Shown piece by piece: positions 44,271-57,242 of a DNA stretch of 64,000 bases. Position numbers and translations under genes: made by a program. Under the pieces are notes generated by a model. The model searched no databases, was not told the DNA's origin, and saw only the letters and a program-made list of their open reading frames with translations. Each line of letters opens with the position of its first letter. Positions within the stretch are counted from its first letter, which is position 1. This DNA comes from Thalassia testudinum (lineage: Eukaryota > Streptophyta > Magnoliopsida > Alismatales > Hydrocharitaceae), in assembly GCA_037157565.1 (NCBI GenBank), contig JAZHRO010000050.1, positions 45,270,001 to 45,334,000 of the forward strand. Reading direction: 5' to 3'.

Positions 44271-46912
44271 TCACACGTCCTCACTAAGATGAACAGTCTC
44301 GTCAGGTGGAGGAGGTTCCTGGGCCAAAAATGGCCTGAGGCGCTAGCCATTTACCGTGAATATATGCCTAGATTTGGGGTCCTTGATCTGGACTGTCCCA
44401 TTAGGATATGGTTGCATCACAACATACGGGCCAGTCCATTTGGACTTAAGCTTCCCCACAAACAGTTTCAGTCTTGAATCAAATAACCAAACTCGCTGGT
44501 TGGGCGTGAATACTTTCCTCCGGATGTGGCGGTCGTGAAAGACCTTGGTCTTGTCCTTGTATATTAATGCATTCTCATAGGCCTCCCGTCGAATTTCTTC
44601 TAATTCGCTGAGCTGGAGTTTCCGTTCTCGACCTCCTGCATCGAGGTTGAGGTTGCATTTTCGTACCACCCAAAAGGCACAATGTTCCAGCTCTACAGGA
44701 AGGTGACAGGCCTTGCCATATACCATGCGATATGGTGACATTCCTAGTGGGGCCTTGTATGCGGTCCGATATGCCCAGAGTGAATCGATTAATTTGTCGA
44801 ACCAGTCCTTCCTATCTGGTCTAACTGTCATCTGGAGAATCAGCTTGAATTGACGGTTAGACACTTCAGCCTGCCCATTGGTCTGCGGGTGATACGGGGT
44901 GGCTATGCGGTGATGTACCCCGTATTTCTTTAATAACGACCTGAAATAGGCGTGGATGAAGTGGCTTCCCCCGTTGCTAATCAGAGCACGGGGTATTCCG
45001 AATCTCGCGAAAATATTTTGCTATACGAAAGAAATGACGATCTTGTGGTTAGCCCGTCTTGCCGGGATGTCCTCGACCCACTTCGAGACATAATCAATGG
45101 CTAGCAATATGTACTCAAAGCCATGCGAGTTCGGAAAAGGGCCCATAAAATCTATGCCCCAGACGTCGAACACTTCTACGACCATGATGGATTGGAGTGG
45201 CATCATGTCTCTCTTGGTCATAGAACCGATCGATTGACATCGTTTGCAGCGTTGGGCTTAATCATGTGTATCTCTGAAGATGGTTGGCCAGAAAAATCCC
45301 GACTGCAAGATTTTTGCAACGATTTTCCGTACTGAGAAATGGCCACCACATGCATCATTGTGGCAGAAAGATAACACACTGGGGATCTCAGAGTCTGGGA
45401 TGCATCTGTGGATAATCTGGTCCGCTCCAATGCGGAAGAGCAGTGGGTCATCCCAGAGATAGTATCTGGCCTTTGCAATGAATTTGAGTTTCTGGTCTTT
45501 GGATTGGTTCGCGGGAATTTTGCCTGCAACAAGGTAGTTCGCGAAATCCGCATACTAGGGGAACTCAACAGAATGAATTGCCAAAAGTGATTCATCCGGA
45601 AATTGTTCATGGATAGGCAGGGAATAAGGAATGTGGTCTGGGTCCAATCTGGATAGGTGATCTGTCACAACATTTTATTTCCCGACTTTGTCATGGATCT
45701 CGATATCAACTTCCTGTAATAGAAGGATCCATCTAATGAGTCGTGGTTTGGCATCCTTCTTTGCCAACAAGTGCCAGAGGGCGGAGTGGTCAGTGAAGAT
45801 GATGACCTTGGACCCTAATAAATATGATCTGAATTTCTCCAACTCGAATACTACTGCTAGCAATTCTTTCTCGGTGATAGTATAATTGCGCTGAGCCTCA
45901 TTCAGCATCTTGCTAGCATAGTATATGACAAAAGGATGTTTTTCCCGACGCTGGCCTAAAACAGCATTGACAGCAAAATCAGAAGCGTCGCACATCATTT
46001 CAAAATCAAGCGACCAGTTGGGTGGTTGGAGAATCGGGGAGTCGGAAATAGCGCTTCGTAAAGTCTTGATGGCGTTGAGACACGAGGTATTAAATTCAAA
46101 TGGGACATCGATAACCAGGAGATTCGTCAAATGCCGTGCAATTTTTGAAAAATCATGTATAAATCTCTGATAGAAGCCGACATGGCCCAAGAATGATCTA
46201 ATCTGCTTGACCGAGCTAGGTGGCGGTAAGTGGGAGATGATCTCTGATTTAGCCTGGTCAACCTCGAGTCCATTTTTGGAGATCCTGTGCCCTAGTACTA
46301 TACCATCCCTCACCATGAAATGGCTTTTCTCCCAGAATAGTACTAGGTTTACCTCAATAAATCATTTTAGGATCTTTGTGAGGTTATCAAGACAAGACGC
46401 GAAATCATCTCCGAAAATAGAGAAATCATCCATGAATACCTCCACATAATCCCCAATCATGTCGGAGAAGATAGCCATCATACAATGCTGAAATGTCGCT
46501 GGTGCATTGCAGAGGCCAAAGGGCATCCGCCTAAAGGTGAATGTTCCAAAGGGCATGTGAATGTGGTCTTGTCTTGATCTTCCGGGCTAATTGCTACCTG
46601 ATTATACCCAGAGTATCCATCCAGAAAGTGGAAGAAACTGCGTCCAGCTAACCGTTCCAAGATCTGATCAATGAACGGCAAAGGAAAGTGATCCTTCTGG
46701 GTAGCCGTGTTCAGTTTCCTGTAGTCAATGCAGACCCGCCAAGATGTCGCAGTGTGGGTCAGGATGGATTTGCCCTTATCATTTTTTATAACGGTGAGTC
46801 CTGCTTTCTTGGGCACTATTTGAATCAGACTCACCCACTGGCTGTCTAAGATTGGATATACAATGCCTGCATCCAGCCATTTGATGATCTCCTTCTTAAC
46901 AACCTCTAGCAT
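44271..46912 (-). pseudogene. pol: AthE pol: reverse transcriptase, RNase H, integrase
   Basis: Reverse transcriptase starts in the gag-protease frame (46912 and above) with [11 protein letters not shown] and [14 protein letters not shown] one-base frameshift at about 46550 moves it to the frame carrying [14 protein letters not shown] and the catalytic FMDDFSIFG. RNase H ([39 protein letters not shown]) follows. Integrase has the zinc-binding His/Cys segment near 45330-45240, GIDFMGPF, a damaged second catalytic block around 45000 and the NGQAEVSNRQ glutamate near 44860. The C-terminus LKSKWTGPYVV runs past TAG at 44343 to TGA 44271-44273. In-frame stops are mostly TAG or TAA. It is not functional. 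Confidence 0.9.
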
Positions 46913-48330
46913 ATTCGGGTTTAGCCGTCTTTAGGGTTGTCTCGAAGGTTTCACCCCCTCATCCGTGTAAATGTGATGAGTGCAATACGAGGGGCGAATA
47001 CCACGGAGATCAGCAACACTCCACCCGATAGCAGCCCTATGGTCTTGAAGTGTAGAAATTAATTGATGCTCCTGTTCTTGGGTTAAGTGGGCATTGATAA
47101 TGACTGGATATGTCTCACTTTCGCCCAAGAACACGTACTTAAGTGAGTCAGGTAAGGGCTTCAATTCAATTACAGGTGGGTAAGAATTAGAACTGAGAGT
47201 GGGAGGAGTAGAATTGAGGGTGGGAATCCGCTGATCCATGTACACGTCAATTCCCACTGAGTCGCTCCCTGTAAAATTTGTTGTGACTGCGTTAACGGGA
47301 AACCCGTTCGCTGTAGTCATGTCTTCCTGTGATAACATGGGCGATTCAGTAATATATGGATCAAGATAGCTGGATTCAGGGGTGCTGTGGTCAGAAGCAC
47401 ACCCAAAATAGTCAGATCTTCAGGGAGATATGTGTAATGCAGTGGTTTCAATCCCGTGTGGATCGAGGTTCGAGAACCCTAATAGTGTAGACGAATGAGA
47501 CATTGGGTCGTTACAAAGGAGCCCAATGTTACCACAGTAAGCCGAATCTTCATCTTCACCATCCTCCTCTATTCGATCACAATCGAAGTTCTTTGTTGCC
47601 CTGAATATGTCTAGTCGAAGTCTCTCATTGCCTAGGGCAATCTCCATACACCCAGATGCACAATCGATGTTCGCTCGGGCTGTCGCCAGAAATGGGTGAC
47701 CCAAAATAATTGGTGCATCTCAAAGATTAGGAGGAACTTCCATATCGAGAACAAAAAAATCTGCGGGAAAGCAGAACCCACGGACTTTTACGATCACGTT
47801 CTCAACCACCCCCCTTGGTGTTTTGACTGATCTGTCAGCCAGCTGAATCGTAACCGAGGTGGGTTTCAACTCCCCAAATCAAAGTCGATCAAATACGGCA
47901 GTGGGAGTTAAGTTGATCGACGAACCCAAATCTAGGAGGGCCTGATCAAATGGAGAATCCTGCAAAAAGCAAGATATGAGTGGGGTGCCAGGGTCTTTCT
48001 TCTTCGACGGTAGGTCAGCTAGAATCACGGCGCTAGCTTCTTTCAACAGTACCGCCTGTCGTCCAATTCTCTGCTGTTGCTTCAGGGTACAGTAGTCCTT
48101 GAAGAACCTAGCGACAGCGGGAATGTGATCGATAGCCTCGAGGAAGGGGACCTGAATATGTACTTCTTTAAACATCAATTTCAGGTCCTCGAAATTCCGC
48201 ATGTCCTTTTTCCGTACTATATTTCGTGTCAGAGCCTCAGGAAAAGGGATGGGAATCTCAGGGTTAAGTGGCCTCTTACCCTTATCTACCATAGGTGGCT
48301 CCTGAGATGCTGAAGGAGTCGAATCTGCCT
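46913..48330 (-). pseudogene. AthE protease region and linker
   Basis: In frame with gag. It holds IPFPEALTRN, the active site LLDLGSSINLTP (about 47905-47940), and after it the intact glutamine codon in TIQLADRSVK that is TAG in AthA and AthD. IILGHPFLATARANIDC is the second block (about 47640-47700). A Ser/Pro-rich linker then reaches ELKPLPDSLKYVF and the start of the reverse transcriptase. Stops are few (for example near 47877, 47715 and 47418). Confidence 0.86.
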
Positions 48331-50316
48331 GTGGTGAAGGGTGGGAAAAATCAGAACCCGCCTGCCTAGGTGGTGGGTCGAATGTCTTCCTTCCGCTCCG
48401 CAATGAGACAGCGCGTGCATCGGCTTGCTGTCCATGAGGTGGTGGGGGAGCGGATGGGGTAGAATACGCGGGATTCTGCAAAGGCGGCTGGCCTTGCGCG
48501 TAACCAGGTGGTGCAGGAGGCGCTTGTAGTATGGCGTGTGCCTGTCCCTGTGGTGTCTGAAACCTAGGCGGGGCACCCTAGTTGTGCACATATGAAGGAT
48601 TTGGTACGGGTTGGGAGGGCAAGGCTCCCTGAGTCCTATGCTCCTGCAACAGCTGGTTCTACGTATTTTGTATGGTCTGAATCTGATCAGCAATCGCCTT
48701 CATTATCTGCAAGCTATCTTGTGTAGACTTCCTCATCGATTCTTGCAGCTCCTCTTTCAGTGCCTCCAAAGGGTCGGCCCGCTTTGGAGGGTGGTTGGCA
48801 GCTTGGTGCAGCGGTTGGTATAACAAGCGGGGTTGCTACTGCTGAGGCGGGAATGGCTACTGCCTAGGATACATGTTTTGTGCATTCCCGTATTGCCTGG
48901 TCTGGTAGTGTGGATCTTGATGTGGTCTCTGTGAATTACCAGACCAGGAGAAGTTCGAATGCTGGCGCCAACCAAGGTTATATGTCTCTCAATATGGGTT
49001 ATTACGCCCGTATCCTTGGATAGCGCTGACGTCCTCGTAGGCTGAAGATGTCTAAGACGTATATCCATCAAAGGGATATGCATTATAATCTACGGGTGGT
49101 GCATAACTCTGGTCGTAGGGTGCCAGATCTAGATTATTCACAGGATCCTGATATGCGGGATCTCGTAAATACGGAGAAGGTGCATCCCGAGTGAATAGAT
49201 TAACTCGAGCAGGTGGAGCTCAGGGTACATAAGAGGATCTTGCGGTGACAGAGCTCGAGTCAGATTGACCTTGACTGATCTGGTCAATCTTCTTCTCAAT
49301 TAGGTTCATTCTATCCAGCTGCTTGACGATGATATCCATGTCGGCTTGAATAGAATTAGTGTGAGCCTCATGGACACCAACCTGCTGTTGACCAGGCAGC
49401 TGGAACTGGTTCATAGATGCGGCATTCATTGAGTTCTCCGCTAATGATTCGAACAGCTTAAATGCGTTGTTCTCGTCATTTACGAGAAAATTCCCGTCGC
49501 TAGATGCATCGGCCAAATGCCGATGTGTGTCATCTAGTCCATGGTAAAAAATCTGAGCTAAGTGCCATCTGGGTATACCATGATGCGGGCATTTTCAGAG
49601 AAGGTCATGAAATCTTTCCCATGCTTCATGTAATTTCTCCCTAGCTCCCTGGGAGAAAGTCGTGATTGCACGTCGCATTGCATTTGTTCGACCGATTGGG
49701 AAGATCTTTTGCAGGAATTCACATCGTAATTCCAGCCAAGTTCCAATTGGCTTCCCAATAGTCTTGAACCAGTATGAAGCTTTGTCCCTTAGAGAGAACG
49801 ACAAAAGCTTCATCAGAACGATCCCGAGATCAATATTCCTAGGTCGGATCATTTCAGCGAGTCGACTCAGGTCCTCAAGGTGCTGGAACGGATCTTCGCT
49901 TGAGTTCCGTAGAAATGAGTGCTGATCAACCCAATTACATTGGGCTTGAGCTCAAATGCATCTCCGCCTACGGGAATTCTGACTAGCGGTGCGATGATAG
50001 GTGCGGCTAGGTCGTAAAAATCCCTCAGTTGTTCTCCTCGTGGCGGGTGCTGCATCCTGTCAAGTGCCGTCAGAATTCGATCCATGCTCTGCTGATGCCG
50101 CTCCTCAGATTCAGCGACCTGGGCTTCCAGATGAGCCATCGGGTCCAGATTCTCAATGTCCTGACCCGGTCTAGGTCCAGGTCCAGGATTTGCCATGGTG
50201 GCTCTTACAGTAGAAGAAATGTGGGGAGAAGATGGTCCGAGCGAGGTGACTCGCCTCCTTAGGAGTGGCTCCCAATGTCCAACCAAGTGAGGTCGAAGTG
50301 ACCTCCTTCCGTGCAT
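48331..50316 (-). pseudogene. gag: AthE gag
   Basis: ATG 50316 gives MHGRRSLRP, like AthD. The N-terminal part (QDIENLDPMAHLEAQVAESE) leads to LRDFYDLAAP and FELKPNVIGLI; a frameshift at about 49865 follows. The core then reads LRDKASYWFKT, TWLELRCEFLQKIFP, EAWERFHDLL and CPHHGIPRW, with DASSDGNFLVND (about 49510). A long Gln/Pro/Tyr-rich tail has several TAG stops and ends at LRSGRKTFDPP. No CCHC knuckle is visible. Confidence 0.88.
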
Positions 50317-51825
50317 ACACCGCCCAACCCCTGGGTTGGTGTAGCCACGCAGGACAAGGCTAAGGCCCTGTCAATCAAATGGTCCTTATAGATCAGGTGA
50401 CCAGATTTTTCGTTATGGATTTAAATTTCTGAAGATAAGTTCGTCGTACAACCGACTGAAAGTGAATCTCGCCTCTCAAGCTAACCTAGCCAGTCTGCTT
50501 ACGAGGGGACTAAGGGAAAGGTTCTTCCTTTGGCTTACGCCTCTGGTTCCATTGACCCTCGAGCCGCGGTCGTTTAACACTACCCCGCAGACTTAGTCAC
50601 CAGGTTTGGCAAGAGAGATTAAACTTACCCAGTAGTACGACAACGAACTCGGGTAGATTTCGTATTTTAAAGTTAATTTTAACCTGTTTTCTTCAGTGGG
50701 GTTTGTGGTGAGTGGCCCACAAGGTGACCAAGTTCACCGGCTAACTAGACTTGATTAAGTCTAAGTTAGCCCAATGTGTAGTCTGTAGTTGTAACCCTAA
50801 GGGTTTGGCCTAGGTTGCATGCACTTCTAGGGTTTTTCTATGTTTCAGCAGACCACAAAATTAATGTTGATTTTCTACCAATAATTGGAATCAAATTAAT
50901 TTGAAATTTTGCGAGTAGATTTCTTTTTCAATCAGTTTTTCAGAGAATATCTTTTTGGAATTTTTACTATTTCAATCGAATTTTTAGGGAATTTTCAATA
51001 TTAGGGGGTCAGATTTGGAACTTTGACCCCTGGTCGGTTTTTCGCTTTGAAACAGTATCAAATGATCTTCAAAATTTTGGGAAAAATATGGAAAAATAAA
51101 TCAAATGAGATCAACTTTCAAACCCCACCATTTTTAGTCAAAACAGATTTGCGAATTGCTTGGAATTGCCTTTTGAAATTTGAAAAATTTTGAATCTAGG
51201 TCAATCTGACCTCCGTGCACTTTGCGAATTTTTAAAAATTTTATACTTGGAATTTTTTCAAAATAACGGTGGCATTTGAAAGATGGTTTGAAAATGAAGG
51301 TTTACCCCAAATTTCAGAATTTTTTACTTACTATTTTTTCGGCAATCGAATTTTTAATTCAAGCTTGAAATCTGACCAAAAATTAGGAGATGGTGGAAAA
51401 GCTTTTTAAAGAGGTTTGAATTGAAATCTTGGCTTTCCACCAAAAGGATGTTTTTTTTTTTTCAAAACTTTTGCTCGTTTTTTTTTCAAAAAGAATTTTT
51501 CAAAAGATTCACAGAAAATATTTTTTTTTTCAAACTAACCTAAGCTCGAAAAGAAATCTAATCTAGATTTTTTTTTCTTTTTCACGAAAATGAGAAAATT
51601 CCTTTTTTTTTTTCAAAATAGATTGTAGAAAGTAAATCTAATCCTAGGGTTCAGAAAATAAACCTAATGTACAATAGATGATGTGCACCTAATTTTTCTT
51701 TGCCACGCTCGATGTGTGTGCGGATCTCGTTTTCGTTCCGTGTTGTCCTGCACATCAAAAACAAAGTAGAGGCAGATTTGTCAGTGATAGATTAAAATAT
51801 CAAAATCAAGAAAAATGGCGTTGCC
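50317..51825 (-). other. AthE leader with GNRA-loop block
   Basis: Non-coding. The block 50521-50577 is conserved with AthD and contains GGCGTAAGCC on the minus strand (50532-50541). The half near the primer site (50850-51660) is rich in runs of T and A. Confidence 0.7.
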
Positions 51826-51843
51826 TCCCCGGCAACGGCTCCA
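51826..51843 (-). other. AthE primer binding site, tRNA-Asp
   Basis: The minus strand reads TGGAGCCGTTGCCGGGGA, one change from the tRNA-Asp complement. It folds as CGTTGCC-GGGGA-GGCAACG. Confidence 0.9.
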
Positions 51844-51845
51844 TT

Positions 51846-53999
51846 TCACAGAAAGCCATTTTCGCGCATTTGAAAGTCATCGGAAATCATAGTATAGTCG
51901 CGTAAAAACGTTCGTTAAAAATTGATTTCTAAAGATAACGAGACTTGAGTCCCGGTCGTTCGTCTCTGGGAGGCGTTGCTTTTACTTTTGACATCGATCT
52001 TTTTGCCGCTCTACTTGTTTAGAATCTCATGCCGGTTCGTGATTATTACGTATTTACGTACGACATGCTTAGTTGCAAGAATATTAAGAGTTAGAAACAG
52101 TCAACATTAATCACGCAAAAGATAATAGCAATCATTAAGCTCATGGTGATTTCAAACAGATAGAGATATACATATATAAAAATGTGTTTTCATTCATTCA
52201 TGTGGGAGTTGTTGCACAAGGAATCTAGAGGAAAGCTTGTACATAAATGCTTGAAAATTAAATCTAGCTACCAGAAAATGATCACATACAAGAATCGATG
52301 GGGGGATTTCGCATGCATCATTGTGGGAGAAGTAAGACTACACTACTAAGCAGTAAATATACGAAGAGCATAATCTAAATCTAGCAGAATGGAAGGGCAT
52401 TCAGGGGTGGCCCCCGATGGCCTTTGAGTCGTTGAGAGAAGAAGGAGGAGCGGCCAATGGAACTTAAACTGGCCCTTGGAGAGAGGTTGGGGAGCTGATC
52501 CAGCTTCCTGGAGTGGAGATGGTGGCCTCTGTGGTGGTGCTCAACTTGTTGAGGTGGAGTGGAGATGGAAGTCACTATTCTAAGTGGAATGGATGCCAAG
52601 GAAGTGAATGGGTGCAAATGGCCACCCAAGGGGTCTTTTTATAGACCTAAGGGAAGCTCTCTAGAGAATTATGGAATTCTCTAGAGAGGCCTATGGTGGG
52701 AGCTCGTGGGAGAGTGAGAGAGAGAGGGTGGATGGTGGTTTTTAGATCCACCAAATGTGGATCTAAAAATTGATGGCTCTTGGTTACTATTTTTGGCAAC
52801 CAAGGCAACCACACATGGTAGAGAGTTCTAGAGAACTCTAGGCTAGATATTTTCGTGTGGATGGTGTGTGTGGGTGTGTGTGGGTCGAAACTTAGCTGAC
52901 TAGGTTGATTAGGTTGGGTTCTAGTTGGTTTAGGTCAAGGTAGGTCTCAAATTAGGGTTATAAACCCTAATTCACTAAGGTAAAGTGCAATTAAACTTAA
53001 TACAAGTTTAATTGGGTGTGTGGAAACTTAGTTGAGAGTAAAATAACTCAATTAAGTCAGGTCTAGGTCAATTGGACTCTCACTGAGTCCAATTGGACAG
53101 TGTGTGCTAAGATCAGGGCTCAATTGGACTCAATGAGTCCAATTGAATAGGCTGATGGAATTGACTAAGATCCAAGTCAATTAGGTTTAGTGAGGACCTA
53201 ATTAGGTCCTTAGGGAGGTCTAGAGGTGATGTACTAGGGTTAGGGCACCTTAATTTATGTTTCTATGGGGTTGGAATTGGGTTTAGGGACCTAGAGATCC
53301 AAGATCAAGGCTTAAATCTCAAAACAAGAATTGGAGAGTAGTATCAGACGTCTAATAATATAATCAGACATCTTATGCTCAAAAATTAGAAGTCCAGACC
53401 TGTTGTCTGGACGTCCAATCAGAGTCAGGAAGGATTTCGGGTTCTGTTTTGGGTATTCTGCAGAAATTAGACGTCTGACAAAGTGTCTGGACGTCCAATA
53501 ACACTGCAGAAGTGGGTTTGAAGTGTGCGGGATTTGGCTAAGGGTCATGGACATCTTAAAACTTATCTAGACGTGCAGAGAAGGGTTGGAACTAGGGTTT
53601 TAGGGCTTCCTAGGGTGTTGTGACCTAATCTAAGGGTGGCTAAGGCTTGGGGAAGTCTCTAGGCTATCCTAGGGCTAGGATGGACCTAAGCTCTTCACAT
53701 TTTACTGCTTTATTCCTACTTAATAGAATAGCAAACTTTTAACCCCCTTACATTATTATTCCTACATCTAAACTAGGCCTTCTGCTCCAGCTCTGCTACA
53801 ACTCCTGTTATTCCTGATCCAGCTTATTCCCTGCAATCGACATAATGCACTTAATCAGCACATTATAACATTATTTTATGCATAGCTAAAGGAAGCAGTA
53901 AAGATGCAGATAATGCGTATGTGTGCATGAATAACCCTAACTTATGCTAAGTCCTAGCCTAATTTAGGTCAATTAAGACCTATGACTGTTGCGCAATCA
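51846..53999 (-). repeat. AthE 5' LTR
   Basis: Aligns with 40084-42277. TATAAAAAG 52635-52643. GACGTC-type cluster about 53340-53580. The terminal base pair is changed (TCACAG instead of TGACAG at the inner end). Confidence 0.9.
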
Positions 54000-54004
54000 T
54001 CATC

Positions 54005-55935
54005 GTAGTAAAATTGCGTGGTGGAAAAGTTTCAAATAAAAATATTTATCAGTGAAAACTAACCCTGAAGCTTTAGGTCATATCCACAGAAAGGAACAAA
54101 TGCAATAAATTCATAAATACTTTTCCATTTTATTTTCCCAATCCTGTGTTGAATCTTTGCACAAATTCGATGTGAAATGAGGTGCAAAGAAGAAGACACA
54201 CAATAACTCAAGAATGCAAGGGTTATGTGTACAATTTTACCTCCATAAAATAATCCACAATGGCTTGTAATGTAATTAGACTTCAAGACATTGAGCTTTC
54301 TCTTCTAGGCCATGTGAGTGCTTGATGATATTTCATGCATTTATGTATAAACCTAAGTCAATACATAAGGACGTGAATGCTTGGGGGAAATAATGTGGAA
54401 ACTTAGGGCAAGCATGCAATTTCAACTGAATAAAATACTCAAATCCATAAATCTCATAAGTGGCAATGGCATCCAATGTAATTTTTAATTGCCCTTTACT
54501 GGAGAGAAATAGGGGACATGCTCCTCCTGATTGCGTGAGGAGAGGAGGACATGGCTGAAGGCATAAAGCTCGATGGAGGTTGTCGGTGGCGAGCCCTATC
54601 CGTGGGCGATTGTGGCACAAGAGATGGTGGCCAGTGGTCACCGAATGGAGGAGAGGTTGGCTGACAGCATGGGATCTTCTAGATGGCGAGACGGTTGTCG
54701 GTTGGTGCATTCGAAGGTGTGGCTGTGCTTGTGAAGTCAAGGTGAGTGCGTTGGCATTGATGGCATGAAGAATCTTAGCCTGAAGTGGCGGCTGCATAGA
54801 GGAGTGCCCACCGATTGATGGGTTCTTCTCTGATGGAGAAGATGAACATGGTGCAGGTAGAGGTGGCACCTGTGGGCGCAAGTGGAGTGATCACACATGA
54901 GGGTTGGTGGCATACGTGTAGTTGGCTATGCGCAGGGGCTGGCGATGTGTGCGTGGAGGTGGCTGCGGCATGGAGGTGGCTGATGGCATGTGAGGCTTGT
55001 GCTCACGATTGTGTGGAGGTCAGTGGTGGAGTGGTGGTGTTGCTTGTGGGTTGTAGGGTTTGAAGAAAGAAGACGATCACAGAGGAGGAGGATGCAATTC
55101 TCTAGTCATCCAAGAAGGCTCCTGGATGACTTAAATTCTCTCTCTCTATCCTACGTGCATGCAGGTTGAGGGAGAGAGAGCGGGTTGGTGGTGATGTCAC
55201 GGTGATGGTCATTTTCGTGGAGAATCGCAGTGGCGGGAACGTTGGGTGGAGCACGGTGGTGATGAACTCACAGTGAGGAGAGTGCAATTGCGATGATGAT
55301 GTCGGCACTGTCACTGCCAACTACGGTAGCGATTTGCGGTGATGGAAGTCTTCGCGGACGTGGACGAGACGCAATTGTGTGCAAGGAGCTGTTGATGAGG
55401 AGGCTCACGACTGTGGGGTTGGTGTTGGCACATGGTGGAGCACGGTGGTGGTTCTGAAGGTGGAGAGAGTTGGTCCTCCCTCCTAAGGGAGGAAGAAGAT
55501 TCCTTCCCCCAGCTGTCCTCCTATCCTGATATATAAAGAATTAAGAGAATGAGAGAGAGAGAGAGATTTGATGACAGAGGGTTTCTTTGTTTGTAAGGGA
55601 GATTGACAAAGATTAAAGAGGCAAGAGAGATTCAACGACATTTTTAAAATTGGATGGAACCAAATATGAACTCTCCCTTGTGATTCTTATTTTAGCAAGA
55701 TCCCACATCGATTCCTTTCACAACAAATTTCTCAAAATTCATATGTGAGATGTTATTTCAAATTATCCCATGCAATAAGTACACACATGAATAATTAATT
55801 ATATGCAACATGTACTGCATCAAGGGATTACGGACAACTCCACTAACTTTCCTCTATATTATATACTTAATGTCTCACTTAATCTTATAATTAATTTCTC
55901 TTAAGTGCACTTAATGTTTACTAAAGTAGACTTAT
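54005..55935 (-). repeat. AthB 5' LTR, main part
   Basis: It continues the LTR from 40083 across AthE. It is G/GGTGG-rich on the window strand from about 54540 to 55480, like the middle of the AthC LTR. A possible TATA (TTTATATATC on the minus strand) lies near 55540. Frames such as 54333-54881 (minus) are products of this biased composition. AthF interrupts it at CTTAT, two bases before the inferred outer end. Confidence 0.65.
55931..55935. repeat. AthF target site duplication, left copy
   Basis: CTTAT, identical to 63420-63424. Confidence 0.92.
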
Positions 55936-56240
55936 TGATAAATATGCATTTATTCATGATAAAATGCCTACTTATGTTAATTCCTAAGCTTAAGATTGCA
56001 TTAGAGTTGTGAATAATGCATAACATTCATCATATTGCATTTAGGATAATTTATATAAATTGCATAGTAATTTGTATATTATTGTGGCTAGGAGACAGGG
56101 CAATATATTTTGGAGCTTCAAATGAAGAATCCAATTGTATGGATGGATTTGGATCAACGATCGTAGCCCAACGGTGCGAACATTGATCCAATCTAATATC
56201 CGTAGCACTTTCAAGAAGCATTTGACGATGGACGGCCCAA

Positions 56241-56260
56241 ATGATGCCACGTGGCATCAT
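56241..56260. promoter_or_regulatory. Palindromic G-box in AthF U3 (5' LTR)
   Basis: ATGATGCCACGTGGCATCAT is a perfect 20-base palindrome around CACGTG, the core bound by plant bZIP and bHLH factors. It is present again at 62432-62451. Confidence 0.6.
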
Positions 56261-56400
56261 CCAGGCCACCCAATGGCCACATCCACCTCTCTCTCTTTCA
56301 TGTCAATCAGATCAGGACCACTAAATTAAGATCCAATGGTCAGGGAGAAGCCATGCCACCATCCCCAACCGGAGCAAAGAATTCATCTTCTCGACATAAA

Positions 56401-56467
56401 GGGAAGGATAGCGTGGTGGTCTTGACCCCTTTCGAAAAGGGGATGTCGCGGGTTCGAAATTCACCAC
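56401..56467 (+). other. tRNA-like sequence in AthF U3 (5' LTR)
   Basis: TAGCGTGGTGG resembles an A box and GGTTCGAAATT a B box. Between them CCCCT-TTCGAAA-AGGGG forms a five-pair stem with a seven-base loop, like an anticodon arm (CGA in the anticodon place). Acceptor and T stems do not pair well. It is weaker than the AthD case. Confidence 0.4.
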
Positions 56468-57224
56468 CCCCCCAATTCTCCAATTGCGGGGGCAGTAGTA
56501 GCACGTGCATGAACAACGTGGAGTGCGGACGTGTGGTGCGCATGCATAGCACACCACAGCAGCAGCACAGTGCGGAGCTATCACATCGTGCACAACATGA
56601 CGCACGTAGTGTGTAGACCAACGGCGCGAAGCGTGTGCGCGACGGGCATGCATGAGCTAGTCTTTAGCGACATTTGAGGCGGACTTTTAGCGATGTCTTT
56701 GATATTGTTGTTGATCCAAGAACGGATTTTGTCTCCTTTCCTCCATTATAAGAGGATCTACCCTCCTCCACTCTGGACGACCTTCTACCTAGCGACACTA
56801 GCACTCCATAGAGCTCCCAAGCAAGGTCCTAGAGATGCCAAGCCATTGACGGAAGACCCCTCACCGCCGTGGCTGCCTCGCCTCTCTATTTGTCACTTCA
56901 GTTTAATGTTTATGTTATCTTTAAGCTTTTCTCTAGTGTTATAGTTGTAAAATGGTTCTATCTTTTGCAATATATCATCTTGCTTGTTTTCATAGTTAGC
57001 CATTATCACCTCTTTATCATGAATTTCTAACCCTATCTCTCTCTCTCTTTCACAAGCAAACTAAATGGCATATTTTGTGACATAGAAGCGATTAAGTGAT
57101 CCGATTTCTCACCTCCCTGTGTTCGACACTTGTACTCACATGCGATTATTCTCTTTAAAATTAATGTCATAAGTGCACACTACAATGAACAAGTTATTTA
57201 AACGCGATTCACGACATCAGTTTT

Positions 57225-57242
57225 TGGCGTCGTTGCCGGGGA
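57225..57242 (+). other. AthF primer binding site, tRNA-Asp
   Basis: TGGCGTCGTTGCCGGGGA, one change from the tRNA-Asp complement. Hairpin CGTTGCC-GGGGA-GGCAACG. Confidence 0.9.

Larger units (their letters stand above)
40084..53999 (-). mobile_element. AthE: Athila-like element with gag and full pol (decayed)
   Basis: A 13.9 kb element between CCATC (40079-40083) and TCATC (54000-54004), a duplication with one C/T mismatch. LTRs at 51846-53999 and 40084-42277, tRNA-Asp primer site, leader, gag-protease-RT-RNase H-integrase, and a long 3' non-coding region homologous to AthA. Two frameshifts and several stops disable it. Most of the LTR length is nearly identical between copies, so it is among the youngest insertions here. 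Confidence 0.92.
55936..57219 (+). repeat. AthF 5' LTR
   Basis: TGATAAATATGCATTTATTC start and ACGACATCA end. 20-base G-box palindrome at 56241-56260, tRNA-like stretch at 56401-56467, TATA (TTATAAGAGG) at about 56746-56755, and a CT repeat at about 57032-57050. Confidence 0.92.

Noticed and set aside
54333..55320. Long minus-strand frames in the AthB LTR
   Set aside because: Biased GGTGG/CCACC composition yields open frames; no domain and no start context.
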